Source: Trichosporon coremiiforme
Taxonomy: Eukaryota; Basidiomycota; Tremellomycetes; Trichosporonales; Trichosporonaceae
NCBI GenBank assembly: GCA_039545355.1
Contig: BCJJ01000012.1
Location: forward strand, 761,067-825,066
Reading direction: 5' to 3'
DNA length: 64,000 nt
This document shows, piece after piece, positions 40,003 to 51,514 of this stretch; position 1 is the stretch's first letter, and the number at the start of each line of letters is the position of its first letter. The notes under the pieces were generated by a model that worked only from the letters and a program-made list of their open reading frames with translations, was not told where the DNA came from and made no database searches. A program made the translations under genes and the position numbers.

Positions 40003-43000
40003 TTAGAGGAACAGCGATGGTGGAGGCTCAATAGTGGTAACGCGAAGGGATGGGTAACGTGGGGTTGAGAGTGTGGGCAGCCTGTCCCTTGTCGGTCAAT
40101 GTCAATCAAGGACAATAACAGCCGTGTCAGATGACGAAGCTGTTCGAATGTCGTCGCAAGACACAAGACGTGACCAAGGGATGGTTGAAGGGAAGAGGAA
40201 CTAACGAGTTCAGCACCCCCGCAAACACAGCGCACGAGCGGGTGAGGCGGGGGCGAATGATCGCTCTGGACGACAGAGGGGTGGAAGGACAACCGAGTCG
40301 CAGCAGGCGGTTGTCGTCGAGTCGTCGAGGAAGAGCAGTTCGAGTTTTGGAGTAGTGTGTTGGTAAGGTGTGAGGGTAGTGTGGGGTAGTGTCAGAAAGG
40401 TCGAACGGATGTCAGGCTTGGGAGGTGTTGTGGAGGAATGAGACGAGGGAAGGTGTGGGTGACAAAGCCCAAGATGTATCGGCGGCGGCGGGGTGCAGCA
40501 GCAGCAGTGGTATGAGAGGGTCAACCTCCGAGGGTGGAGGAAGGGAGGATGATGGCTCTTCGGCTCTGCAGCTCTGCGGGGGTGCTGGTGCGGGCACTGT
40601 GAGCCGAGGGCGAGCTACTCGGGTGCACAGGCTCTGCGGATTCGCGTTCCAGTTGCAGTGCCGAGAGGAGGCTGGGCTGGGCCGGGCGCTTGTCGCTGAT
40701 GCGGGTGTGAGGTGTGCGGGTGGTCGGGGTTAAGGAGGTTGGACCTTCTGGAGGGCCGGGGGGGGGGGGGAGGGGAGAAAAGCGAGGACGTAATAAAACG
40801 GCGATGGCGGTGTGTGTACTCGGTGTCGGTCCTCGGGGCGGCGGCGATTGCTGGCTATGGTATGTGGTAGGTGCAAGGGGGCCGGAATGGGATGCTTACA
40901 GATGCAAGACTTGCAGTAGCGATAAGGAAGGAAGTGTGAGTGGACGGCGTACGGTGTATATGCCTGAACACTGGTACTGGGAGTGCGGGTGAGCCGCTGG
41001 TGAGTGTGACTTTTGGCTGGCGCCTGCATGGCATGGCCGCTGGACCACCTGGGCTCTGGGCCATGGGCTTGGTCTGGTTACTGGCGGCGGCGCTACAGGC
41101 TACGGGGGTACGGGCTGCTTGTTGGCGACATTGGTGTGCTGGCGGCGTACACACGCCCTGGGCCACGGCCACGGCTTGAGCCCATGCATCCTAGACGTCA
41201 GACGTCAGACGATCAGGTCACAAAAAAAGGCACGCCATGTCCTGACAAACCTGAGGAATCAGGAAGCGAACAAGTCTACAGCCGCGCTCCGACCCGTTAC
41301 TAATCAACCGCACTAATCTGCCCTAGCCCTTCCTAATACTTTCTCCGCTAAGGATCCCAACCCAATTGCCACCGCGCTCTCGGCGTGCCCGGGCTTTCGG
41401 TCTATGAACACCTATTGCGTCAGGATTGGCTTGCCCGGCCCTGGCGGCCCTGACCATGTCCCCGTTCCTGACGTGCTCACTAGCTTTTTTCGCCTGCTCG
41501 TTTGTTTTATTCCTCGGCTCGCACCCCCACCTCTGTGTCAGTTGTCGGCCTGTTTCTATGCTTGTCCATGCCGCTCGGTACTCTTCACTGTCTTCTGCCT
41601 CTTACCTGCAGACCACGCAGACCGGAGCATGTGCATGAGCAAGCTTTTCCGCACCCTGAAGTTGCTTGTGTGCGTCCTAACAATCCTCGGTGATTAACCC
41701 GGGAGCGCAGCTGCCACCCCTCTTGAACCCGAAGGCAGCGTAAGCGACCCGCGACCCGTCGACCCGATGACCTTCGGGCTTGCTCAGCTCGCGGAAATGC
41801 GAATCGGACGAGGCAGTCGTCCGAAGGATTGTGAAAAGGTTGTAAGCGAGCGCTGCTCGATTACAGTCCCAGGCAGGAGAGGCCGAGGGGTAGAACGGAC
41901 ACTTGCGTCCTGGATTGCACGCGTACTACCGCGCTCATCAAATGCAACTGCTAGCGAGGGGACCTGTGTCCGCGGGGCGCCCGGCGCCGGCGGCGCATGG
42001 CGCGCACGGCCCAGTCTCGACCTCATTTGTATCGCTTACATCTGCGACACCCGTGCAGCTTGTTCCTGTGTTCGAGCGCTGTCGCGTTGTTCGAGCGCTT
42101 CGCGTAATGAGGGCGCCGAACCATGTGAGCCGGCCGTGCGGGTTTGTAATGGGCAGACAGCAAGCTCAGCGACATTAGCGCCTCACTCGCCTCACTCGCT
42201 CGTCTCTTGCCCCCGGCAGTGTTCAAGTGTGACGCAAGCGCAGTCGCGGCAGTTGCCTAGAAGCAGATTCAGTCCGGAGCGGAGATCTAACTGAGACGTT
42301 TCTCCTGTGTCAGCTGCCCGATCGTGCATAATCGATGGGCCGATGAGGCGCGATCACAAAAAGGTGACCGGTTACTACTGAAGGCCAGCGGCCGCGGACA
42401 TCTGAGCGTCTGAATAATATATGAACTCGTCGTCCCCCACGGCGCTGAGACATGCACATTGCGCTCGCTCCCATTTGCTCAAGCGCTCGTTGTTCGGCGA
42501 AGTGTGCAGGACTCGTGAAATGCAGGAATGGGCCGCCAGGACATTGGAGGTTTGCTGGACCGGCAGCACGGCCAACCAGCCACGAGCAGCTCGAGCACAA
42601 CACCGGACTCACATGCACCAGTGACCTCAGTGGCGTTATGGACCTCGAACTGGCGCATTGGCGTCCTCTCCACCCGGCAGGTATAGCGGGCGGGCAGGCG
42701 GAGAGGCGGAGAGGCGGCGCGTCGGCGCATTGGCGTTCTGGCGCAGCAGTTTGGCGTTTCCTGTTGCACCTGACAGCCTGGCACGCTGGCACCTGTCTTC
42801 CCCAATGCTTCTGTGATGTTTTCCGTTCCAGAAACGTAACCTCGCTTATGCCTTCGGTGTCCGTCACCGAGCCCCGAACCCGCGTACCTCCGTCCGAATC
42901 CGCACGGAGCACATGACGACCGAACACTAGGATACCGCGAGGACGCACACGATGGTGACTACCCCTCCTCGCCCTTCTCAGTCCACCTCGCCTGGGACTA

Positions 43001-43064
43001 AGCTTTGTTAGCTTTTTCCCGCCCAGGGTCCGAATGTCAGAACCGAGGCTAACACCAAGCCTTA

Positions 43065-43226
43065 TGACGTCGATGGCTCATCGGCTGGGTGACACACTGA
43101 CGTCACACGGGGCGTTTACTGGCTTCGCCGAACCTTATGGGGCGCAGAGGCTGTGACGTCACGAACAGGGCCAAGAGAAAGTTTTGGCATCGATCACGTG
43201 AGCAGCCAGTCCACGTGGACCACGTG
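43065..43226. promoter_or_regulatory. Cluster of CRE-like and E-box motifs
   Basis: TGACGTCG at 43065, TGACGTCA at 43098 and 43154, and CACGTG at 43195, 43212 and 43221 fall within 162 bp of non-coding DNA. TGACGTCA is the classic bZIP (ATF/CREB) site and CACGTG the bHLH E-box. Target gene and binding are not shown. Confidence 0.45.
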
Positions 43227-43296
43227 AGGGAGGGGGCAGTTTACAAGTGTCTTTCTGTCACCAGGCCGATATCTGATAAGATCGGAAAGGATTTGA

Positions 43297-43331
43297 ATTA
43301 CGTAACCAGGCTTCAAAACAGGTTACGTAAT
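43297..43331. repeat. Perfect 11-bp inverted repeat containing TTACGTAA
   Basis: Left arm ATTACGTAACC (43297-43307), 13-bp spacer, right arm GGTTACGTAAT (43321-43331). Each arm contains TTACGTAA, a palindromic bZIP-type site, so it may be two binding sites rather than a hairpin. Confidence 0.6.
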
Positions 43332-45157
43332 CAATTTGTCAATTGATCCGTCGAGGGATCAGGGTAGTGCCATACCATCCTGCCGGTCTGCAACACCTGG
43401 TTTGGAACAGTTACGAGACCTCCGCTCGCTGCTGTGTTCGGCAGCCTCACGGCCCCGCTTCGGTTCATCGAGCACCGCGCCGAGACATTCCGTCGCAAGA
43501 CTTCAGATCTCTGCATGACGCATTGGGCTGTTCCAGACTTCGCTGTCGGCGATATCTCGTGCAGAAATAGCGGTTCGATGATAACACTTGAGAGACATGG
43601 AGACATGGGGACATTTGCAGGCGGGAAATGGGATGGCTTGGGTGAGACGATGGAAAAGCAACGGTGAATGGGGCCGGAGCCGTATCTATATCTGGCTCTC
43701 CGAATGGAGCGGCTCATGCTCGCCAGGTGCTGCGGGAGCGGAAGCGGCAGCAACGGCGGAGATGGCGAACAGCACAAAGGGACGGGTTGCAGATTCCAGT
43801 ATTCTTCGCCTTGCCATCCTCAGACATGATACACCGCAGAACACAACAGACAGCGGGCAGCCAGGTGGCGTGGCCGCCCGCTTGCCGCCTGCTGCGCCCC
43901 TGCGACACTGGCTCAAATGTATCATCTCGCAAGTCCCCACCGAACCCGTCGGGGAAGGCGCCATCCATTCATGGCCATTCAGCGTCTCCCATCAGTACTT
44001 GCAATCGCGCCACAATCATGATTTCTTCCGACTAACGGACTGCGTGCTGCGTTCTCGCTGCGAGCGCAGTTTGTCGGCGCACGCTATGTCAGCCTCCCCT
44101 ACGTGGTGTTTTGAAATCTGCTTATCGTGCAGCTTGCAGCATGCACAACGCTGAACGTCGAAGAAGAGTACGGCAGCGAAATCGGACCCAGAAGCGTCAA
44201 AAGCCTTGAGTTTCATGCCTGGGCTCAGGTTGGGTTGATCAGGTACGGTTTGGATTCCTGGGCGGGAAGCAGGGGCTTGGCTGAGAGAGTTTGGTCCACC
44301 AGAGGATCCAGCTTTCTGGGCCACTGGGCTACTTTGCGCACTCGCACGTCTGCCGGCGTCGTCGATCCGCTGTGCGGGATGCCCCTCATCTGAGTGCAGA
44401 GAGCAGGGTTAGCAGGGATCTCTGCACGACATTGATCCCCTACAGCGGGCTGACAGCCCGTAGCCGGCAGGAAGAACTGTCCCTGTGTCTTCCATATTCG
44501 CCCCTGGGTTGGCAGTGCTTTCCTCCTTCCCCTCTCGTTAGTGTTACGAAACGTCGAAATCCTGACCGCACCAAGCCTGCAAAGTCGTCGGGAGCTGGCG
44601 GCTTCGCATTCGTACGCCCCGTCCTCTCCCCGCATAAAGAAGCTCTGCGTGCGCCGCTGCTACCGAAGATTTCAGGCGTACGAGTGCCTGCACGCTGCAG
44701 GCAACCCCTGGCGCCTGAAAGCGCGAAGGCGAGGCAGCGTTTGACCCTTTCCCGCTAAGTTGCTGGCCGCTCCGCCAGCCTGCCCGCTGCAGCGCTGCAC
44801 GGCTTGCAGTCGCAGTCTTCGCAGCAAAGAATGCATTCGCGTCCGGTTCTCCTTTTCAGCATTTCACACTAACCCATCTTGTGCCATTGATATCGGTGCT
44901 GCGGCGAACGCGACAGCCGGCCCTATCCCTCCGACAGCGACCCCCCGCGTCCGATCTTCCCACGCCTTGCGCGCCCGCCAGTCGCATCGAAACGACCACA
45001 CAGCAGCAGCTTGGAGATCGATCGACACTCGTGTGTGTGCAACTCTTCTTGTTTGCTGTGCAACTTCCTCTCTGCTTTGTCATTCAATAACTTGTCGCGG
45101 TCCCACTGTTGACCACCCAACGCTGTTCGCCTCGCTCTTTTCATCCGCTTCCTCGCA

Positions 45158-45961
45158 ATGCTCCTCTCCCTCCTCGCTGCGCCGTTATTGGCCCTCCCAG
45201 CCGTCGCAATCACGACAAACGAGGGTTCCGTGTGTCTTGACTCATGTGCCTCATGGTCGACGACGCTGGAGCACTGCCGCAACACATTCAGCGACAAGGG
45301 TGAGCTCCTGGGACACTCCGAAAGCTGACATCCAGACGCCCTCCAAACGGACTATTTCTACTCGAACCAGTTCCTCGCCTGCCTCTGCACGGGTCAGAAC
45401 CCGAACGGCGAGTACGGGAACACGACCATGAGCCAGTCGGCGAGCAACTGCGAGTCGTGCTCGACGACACCGGCGCTCATCAAGAAAGACCTCACTGTGA
45501 GTGTTTTCGCCAGCTTGCCAGCGCAGGATGGGAGCCACCGCAGCCACCCTTGTTTCAAGTCGGCCTGGGGATGCGCTAGTCGGCGACCCTGTTCCTCCGC
45601 CCTGTGCCGCCTGCGGCTAGCCTATCTGCGTGCATTCGACAATTCGGCGGGGCGATGGCTAACAGCGCGCAACGCGCAGCGCGGCGAGCGAGCCGGTGGC
45701 CGCTGAAGTAGCTGTGCACGTGTGCTCCGCTGCGAGTGCGAGATCTAGGAGCTGACTTCTCAGTCGTTCATCAACCTCTGCGCCGTGCAGGCCCAAAACG
45801 GATCAGCAGCGAATGCGACGTTCTTCGCCCCCGTCAGCTACAAGACGGGCGACGATCAGGAGATCAAGGACTCGCTCGACAAGCACAGCGCCGCCCTTCC
45901 CCTTGGCTGGAGCGGGGCGCTGCTCACTGCCGCACTCGGGGCAGCGCTTTCGGCCCTCTGA
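45158..45961 (+). CDS. Secreted eight-cysteine (CFEM-like) protein, probable GPI anchor
   Basis: Exons 45158-45299, 45336-45496 and 45764-45961 give 166 residues. A signal peptide (MLLSLLAAPLLALPAVA) leads to eight cysteines at 26, 30, 40, 63, 65, 86, 89 and 107. The order C-x3-C-x9-C-x22-C-x-C-x20-C-x2-C-x17-C resembles CFEM domains (eight Cys with a central CxC) but has longer central gaps, so this is a similarity of pattern only. Sequons are NTT, NGS and NAT. The hydrophobic end after a Ser/Ala stretch (WSGALLTAALGAALSAL) fits a GPI signal. CFEM proteins of fungi act at the surface, including haem capture; function here is not established. The first intron is 36 nt, the second 267 nt and GC-rich. 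Confidence 0.8.
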
Positions 45962-46952
45962 GCTTATTCTCGATCGCCGTCACACTCCGCGCACCCAGCC
46001 AGTCACATTCGCCCCTCTGTGTGCACCCAGCGCACCCAACGCACCCGTTACGCTTGCACAATGTCGCCAGTCAGTGAGTCAGCGTCACCCCGCAGGGTGC
46101 CTCGCGACATCCACGACACTCTCACCCTCACCTGTACAACCTGATGACATCGACGAAAGTACGACACCGCAATTCGGCCACGCCCTCGGCACGCCAAATT
46201 ACAACTGTAACTCTACTCGACACTGTCCTGCGCTCTCCTGCGAGCGACATCTTCAATAAGCATACCACTAACCCATTTGACACCATGAGCATTGTACATC
46301 CCGCCAGACACCTCCATAGACGGACACGCATAGACATTTACGATGTAACATACCTCCAAATCTCAAAACATCCCCAAACGAGCCCATACGAACTCCGTTG
46401 CCATGGCGACTGTGCCAACTGCCTAATGCTGTGCCTCAGAACACGTCTGGGGTAAAGCCTAAACGCCGTCGGGTCCGGTCGGCGAACTTTCGACCGCTCC
46501 CCGCGCCGAGCCACAGTCGAGGGGAGCGGTCCCCACGCCTTCCCCGCCATCCCGTAAAGCGCTGGCAATGACGCGTGAGAGTGATATCTCTCGCTAGTAT
46601 CTGCATGAGGGATTCAGGACATGCCCGAAGCAGAAACGCGAGGCAGCAAGTCAAAACGGGCTACCATGACGCACGCACTCCGCCTGAATCAAAGCTTAAC
46701 GCAGCGATGTGTTGTACCTTCGCTTGACCAGAGATACATTAGCAAGTGATCGTCGTCAGGCTCGTCATTGCCCGTCTGCGTACGGGAAGCTGTCTTCTAC
46801 GGGAGTTGTTACGTAACAACTACTGCCGGGTGGCAAAGGTGGAGGCCGCGTGAAACTCGCGTGCCGCGAAATGTCGAGATTTCGAGAGGGAAGGAAGGAA
46901 CCGACGTCTATCTCGGTCTCTCACAGTCCCAACCCACAAACAAACTAGAACG
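45962..46952. other. Intergenic DNA, promoter of Dss1-like gene
   Basis: About 1 kb with no supported gene. It holds the 3' UTR of the eight-cysteine protein and the promoter of the Dss1-like nuclease, including a perfect 18-bp palindrome listed separately. Confidence 0.5.
46804..46821. promoter_or_regulatory. Perfect 18-bp palindrome with TTACGTAA core
   Basis: AGTTGTTACGTAACAACT reads identically on both strands and lies 132 bp before the Dss1-like start codon. A symmetric bZIP-type binding site is the likely reading; a role is not shown. Confidence 0.45.
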
Positions 46953-49883
46953 ATGAGGCCAGCAATCCTCCGCAGGGTTGCCGTCGCCTCTCAGCGGCGA
47001 CTCAAGTCGACGGCCGCCAGTCAGCGGTCGGCCGCCAGCCTGCTCGCAGACTTCGACGCTCTCCAGGCGGTGCAGCCAGCGAAGGCGAGGAAGGGCAAGT
47101 CGAAAGCTCCTCAGCCCGGATCGGAGCTCACGGAGGCCGCCAAGCCCACCGAATCAGCCCCGCCCGTTGCGAAGAGCGCAAGGCCCGAGATCAAGTACAA
47201 GAACAGCATGGTCACAAAGAGCATGGAGCGGCTGGCGTTCTTTGCTGGTGATGAGGTTGACTTTGCCGGCGGCGATGTCGAGGCTGCCGACGATGTGCCA
47301 GGCATCGAAGTGGGACGGGTCGTCGAGCTGAGACGGTGAGTTATCTTTCAGCCTTTTCCATTGTAGGCTGAGCTAACCGCAGATCATACATGACGACCAT
47401 TGGTGTCGTGCTCGCCACGATCATGCTCGACGGCCGACGACGTCTCCTTGTCATGCGCGCTACGGGCGAGATCTGGCCCGCCGTCGAGTCGGACGTGACC
47501 TTCGTCATGCCCCCCTCTCTCATTCCCCAGGAGGTGTCGGCGGGCTGCTGGTCGCCGCAGCTGCTTCAGCTCTGGGCGACGGGGCAGGATGTCGGCATGG
47601 CGTCTGCGAGCGAGGCAATCCGATCTTCTGGGACGGAAGGCGGCCGAGGCGATGGCCGACTACCGGCGACAGGCGTCTGCGTTCCTGCGTAAAGTGCAGC
47701 GCGAGACGGAGCGCATGGAGCGACATCTTCTGGCGTACGGCATCGGAGGCGCGGAGGGCATCTGGGAGCGGTACGCGGATGATGTGGAGCGTCGCTCCGT
47801 CTCAGCGCACGAGGTGGCCATGACGCTTCTGAACTTGAAGCGACCGATCGGGAAGAACACACTCCCGACTTTCGCAGCACACTGTCTCCTCATGCGGCGA
47901 CCGGACTGTTTCGTCGCCGACGAGCGAGACACCTGGGCCTCTGGGCGCTATCTCGTCCGTTCTCGCCGGGAGAGGGAGCTGCGCCAGCGTGTCCGCGACA
48001 GAGTCTTCAGCGACTCACCTGAAATGCGCGATTTCGCCAAGCACGCAGAAGAGGTGAGGACCTCTCTCGCCGACGGTCAGCCCGCCAAGGAGTGGGGGGA
48101 CGCGGACCGCGAGTTCCTGCACGTGCTGACGCTCCCAATGGTCGAGACACGTTCGACGCAGGCTCTCCCCGCCGGCCCAGTGGCTAATAGCACGCTGAAG
48201 TCGCTCGGCCCAAGTTTCCGAGAGGAGGGAAAGCAGGAGCAGGACACGATCGACCAGGCCGACTATGTCGCCACGCTTGAGAGCGTGGGTGTCATTCCCG
48301 CCAGCGACAGTCTACGCGCCAGCATCGTACGCGAGTCCGCGGAGCGTGCCGCTGCCATCGACGGGATCCAGCTTCCAGCCAACGCTGTCGGAAGAGATGA
48401 GCCGACGGAAGCAGACCGCCTGCTCGACGGTCTCAGAGAAGGCATGTCGTCCCCGGCATTCGTGATCGACGATGCGGGAGGCAAGGAGCTGGACGACGGT
48501 ATCGCTCTCGAGCGTGCCGGCGACGACTACTGGATCCACGTGCACGTCGCGGACCCGACACGCTTCCTCGCTCGCGGCGATGCCCTCGCAACCCAGGCGG
48601 CATACATGGGCTCCACCTTGTATCTGCCTGAAGGCACCGTGCCGCTCCTCCCGCATGAGATGGGCAAGGGTGCCATGTCCCTCGGCTCCGGTGGCGGCAA
48701 GGGCCAGCCGACTCTCGTCATGAGCGCGCTCGTGAGCAAGGATGGAGACGTGAAGGACAGCCGTGTGCGATTGGGCTGGCTGCGCACGCCGCGTATCACG
48801 ACCTACAGCGCAGTAAACGAGGTGCTCGGCGTCCAGCCTCCCGAGAGGCGATACCCCTTCGGCCGCAACCCCGCCCTCTCTGGTGACGAGGAGCGTGATG
48901 TCGCTCCGCTCTCAGAGTTTGACGCCGCGGATCTGCGAACGCTGCAGAGCTTGGCGTCGAAGCTGCGCACGAAGCGTACAGCCTCGGCCGGCCTCGAGTG
49001 GGACCAGCCGTACTCCACCTTCTTCGTTCGCTCCGCTCCGCCACTCACGAACGTCTTCAACCCCGACTCCATCCCGACGCAACCCTCAGCACCTCAACCG
49101 TTCGAGTACGAGTATGCCGTCGACCAGCTCGGCATGTCCCTCCCCAGTGCACAGATGACGGTCGCCGAGCTCATGATTCTTGCCAACGGCATTGCGGCCA
49201 AGTTCCTGTCTGACCGCGGTGTCAACGCCTTGTTCCGAGGCAGTCTCCCGCCGCGGGCTACGAGCCGTTCCCGATCCACGGTCGAGGACTTACTGAGCAA
49301 GCGTCTTCCTGGTACCGCTGTCCTGCCGCCAGGAGAGGTGGAGAAGGCGGCTCTTCTCTGGTCTCCTGCGACAGTGACGCCTGAGGCGCGCGAGGCATGG
49401 CTCATGGGTCTGCCCGCGTATCTCCGTGCCACCTCGCCATTGCGACGATACGACGATCTCTTAGCCCACTGGCAGATCAAGGGCGCCCTTGCCCGCGACG
49501 CAGGCATTGCCGACGCCTCGCTCAAGCCTCTGGACAAGAAGGAAGTGGAGCGGGAGCTGTTCCGCGCGACGCACGCCGATCGCCGCGCGAAGCGCTCAAA
49601 CCAAGATGCGGTCGAGCATTGGCGCGCGCTCGCTGTGCGCAACGAGATCAAGAATCCGGCACTCATTGACAACGAGAAGGGGCGAGTGGACCTCACCGAG
49701 CCGATCACAGTGAGGATAAGAGACGGAGGAGGCATCACGCACGCGGCGGCGTTCTCGCCGGATCTCGGTGGCGGCGTGTCCGTCGAGACGGATCGGGCCC
49801 TGCCCATTGGAGAAGAGGTGCAGGCCACGATCACGGGAAGCATGATTTGGCCCAAGGCCATCGTGACTGCGAAGCTGGCGTAG
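46953..49883 (+). CDS. Mitochondrial RNase II-family exoribonuclease, Dss1/Msu1-like
   Basis: Exon 1 is 46953-47335, and exon 2 begins at 47383 after a 47-nt intron. The start MRPAILRRVAVASQRRLKS is a typical mitochondrial presequence. RNB-domain signatures appear: FVIDDAGGKELDDGIALE, YWIHVHVADPTRFL, LYLPEGTVPLLPHEM, MTVAELMILANGIAAKF and ATSPLRRYDDLLAHWQI. Dss1 is the 3'-5' exonuclease of the mitochondrial degradosome with Suv3 helicase. The frame changes between LLQLWATGQD (about 47590) and AAEAMADYRRQ (47640). A 49-nt intron 47591-47639 (GTCGGC..GGAAG) restores it and gives 944 residues, but it lacks the usual donor and branch site. A one-base indel is the alternative, in which case SAWRLRARQSDLLGRK would be coding. 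It converges on SF3B4. Confidence 0.88.
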
Positions 49884-49994
49884 ATCCCATAGAAAGACAA
49901 CCCTTGTAGCAATTACTTTTACATCATTATGCATAGCATCACTCTAAAACCTCGATCAACTGTCCGTCTATCACTTCTACAACTCGACATGCGA
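49884..49994. terminator. Shared 3' end region of convergent genes
   Basis: Only 111 bp separate the stops of the Dss1-like gene and SF3B4. AT-rich stretches (caattacttttacatcattatgc) on both strands can supply polyadenylation signals, and the mature 3' ends probably overlap. Confidence 0.4.
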
Positions 49995-51269
49995 CTAGAA
50001 GCCCATCCGCATCGGCGGCGGCGGGGGCGGCTGCTGGCCGCGTCCTCCTCGTCCGCCCTGTCCCTGTCCGCCCTGCTGGCCGCCGTACTGCTGTTGTCCG
50101 CCGTACTGCTGCTGTCCCTGTCCCTGCTGGGCGTACTGGCCCTGCTGCTGGTACCCGTTCGCACCGTACTGCGCGTAGTACTGCTCGTACCCCGGGTACT
50201 GCTGGTATCCCTGCGCCGCGGGAGCGCCAGGCGGCGGAGGAGGCGCACCCGTCGGAGCACCGATCACATTCGACTGCGTAAAGCCTGCCGGAAGGGCAGG
50301 GGCTGCCGGGGCCGGAGCGGCCGCCGCCGGCGGAGGCGGGGGAACGTACGCTGGCGTCGTTGCTGTGTGTCAGCTCAATTCTTTTGGTCGCACCGCAGCT
50401 GAAGACCTGCTGCTCCATGCAGATGCTCCTCAACTTACATCCGAAGAATCCACCTGACGTCTTCTTCGCCTGCGCAGCGAGCAGACGCTCGGCAGTCGTA
50501 CCGTGGCGCTCGCCCTTGCCGTCCTTCTTGAACGCGTACTGAACCGAGACCTGCTTGCCGCCCAAGAATTGGTTGTTCATGTTCTCAATCGCCATGTCGC
50601 TTGCCTCAAAGTCGTGGAACGAAACGAAACCGTAGCCCTTCGATTCTCCCGTGGCTGGGTCGCGGGCGATCTGGAGTTGGGTCAGCTCTATGCCCGCAGA
50701 GTAGCTTGTGATAGAATAATACAGGAAGGGAAGGGAAAGGAGACGTACCTTCGGCTGCTCCGCGATCGCACCGAACGTCGAGAACGTGTCGTACAGCGCC
50801 TGCTCATCTGTGCTCGGGTCGAGATTACCAATGAAGAGGTTGGCGCCGACATCGAGCTGCTTCTTGTCGTAGCTCGCCTTGTTCACGCGGATCGGCTTGC
50901 CAAACAGCTTAATCTGGTTCATGATCTTGCACGCGTAGTCGGCGTCTTCCTCGGACAGGAACTCGCAGAACCCGAAGCCCTGGTGCTGCATCGAGATACG
51001 GTCTTTCGGGAGGAACACGTTCGCTGGTGTTAGCCGGATATTCAAAAGCTCTACCGCTATTGATACGTAGGTACGCACACACTGGTCCCGCCTGCCTATT
51101 CTCGTCAGCTCGACAACACGCGAATAGCTTACAGCATCAGCTCCCAGATCAGCGCGTCCGTACACCGCTCATCGAGGTTGCCCTGCCCGTTAGCTAGGAG
51201 ATTAGAGATGCAACTCACGAGGTACACCGTCGCCTCCTGATTCCTGTCCTGTTCCGGCTTGTTCTGCAT
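49995..51269 (-). CDS. Splicing factor SF3B4/Hsh49
   Basis: Exons 51269-51219, 51182-51133, 51095-51079, 51023-50749, 50670-50439 and 50362-49995 give 330 residues. RRM1 begins in ATVYL/GNLDE and includes LWEL-like [27 protein letters not shown] and [13 protein letters not shown]2 is [20 protein letters not shown] to [14 protein letters not shown], followed by [16 protein letters not shown] and AERLLAAQ, all as in SF3B4. The tail is Pro-rich, then Gln/Gly/Tyr-rich, ending [13 protein letters not shown]3B4 belongs to SF3b of U2 snRNP and contacts pre-mRNA near the branch site. Exon 3 is a 17-nt microexon. Intron 4 (50671-50748, 78 nt) is stop-free and a multiple of three. It is divergent from the hydrolase over 245 bp. 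Confidence 0.95.
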
Positions 51270-51514
51270 GGCGGCAGTTTTGGGTGGTGGATGAGCAAAG
51301 CACTGTCGCTGTTATTGCAGAGCAACTCGCCTGACGTTGAATGGTACTTTCAGGTTGGATCTGCCATCCTGTCACGTGATGCGGTGCCACGTGTGCACTC
51401 ATGCCGTCGTGGTGCAGTGGGTGTTGGGTGGCAAAAACAACAACGCAACGCAGAGCCGGGGAGCACGCACAGACTTTTTCCCACCTGCCGACCTTTTGCC
51501 TGCACGCAGTCAGC

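Noticed and set aside
42310..42948. 212-codon minus-strand frame in the gene-poor block
   Set aside because: No recognisable domain, competing plus-strand frames, and no promoter or leader features.
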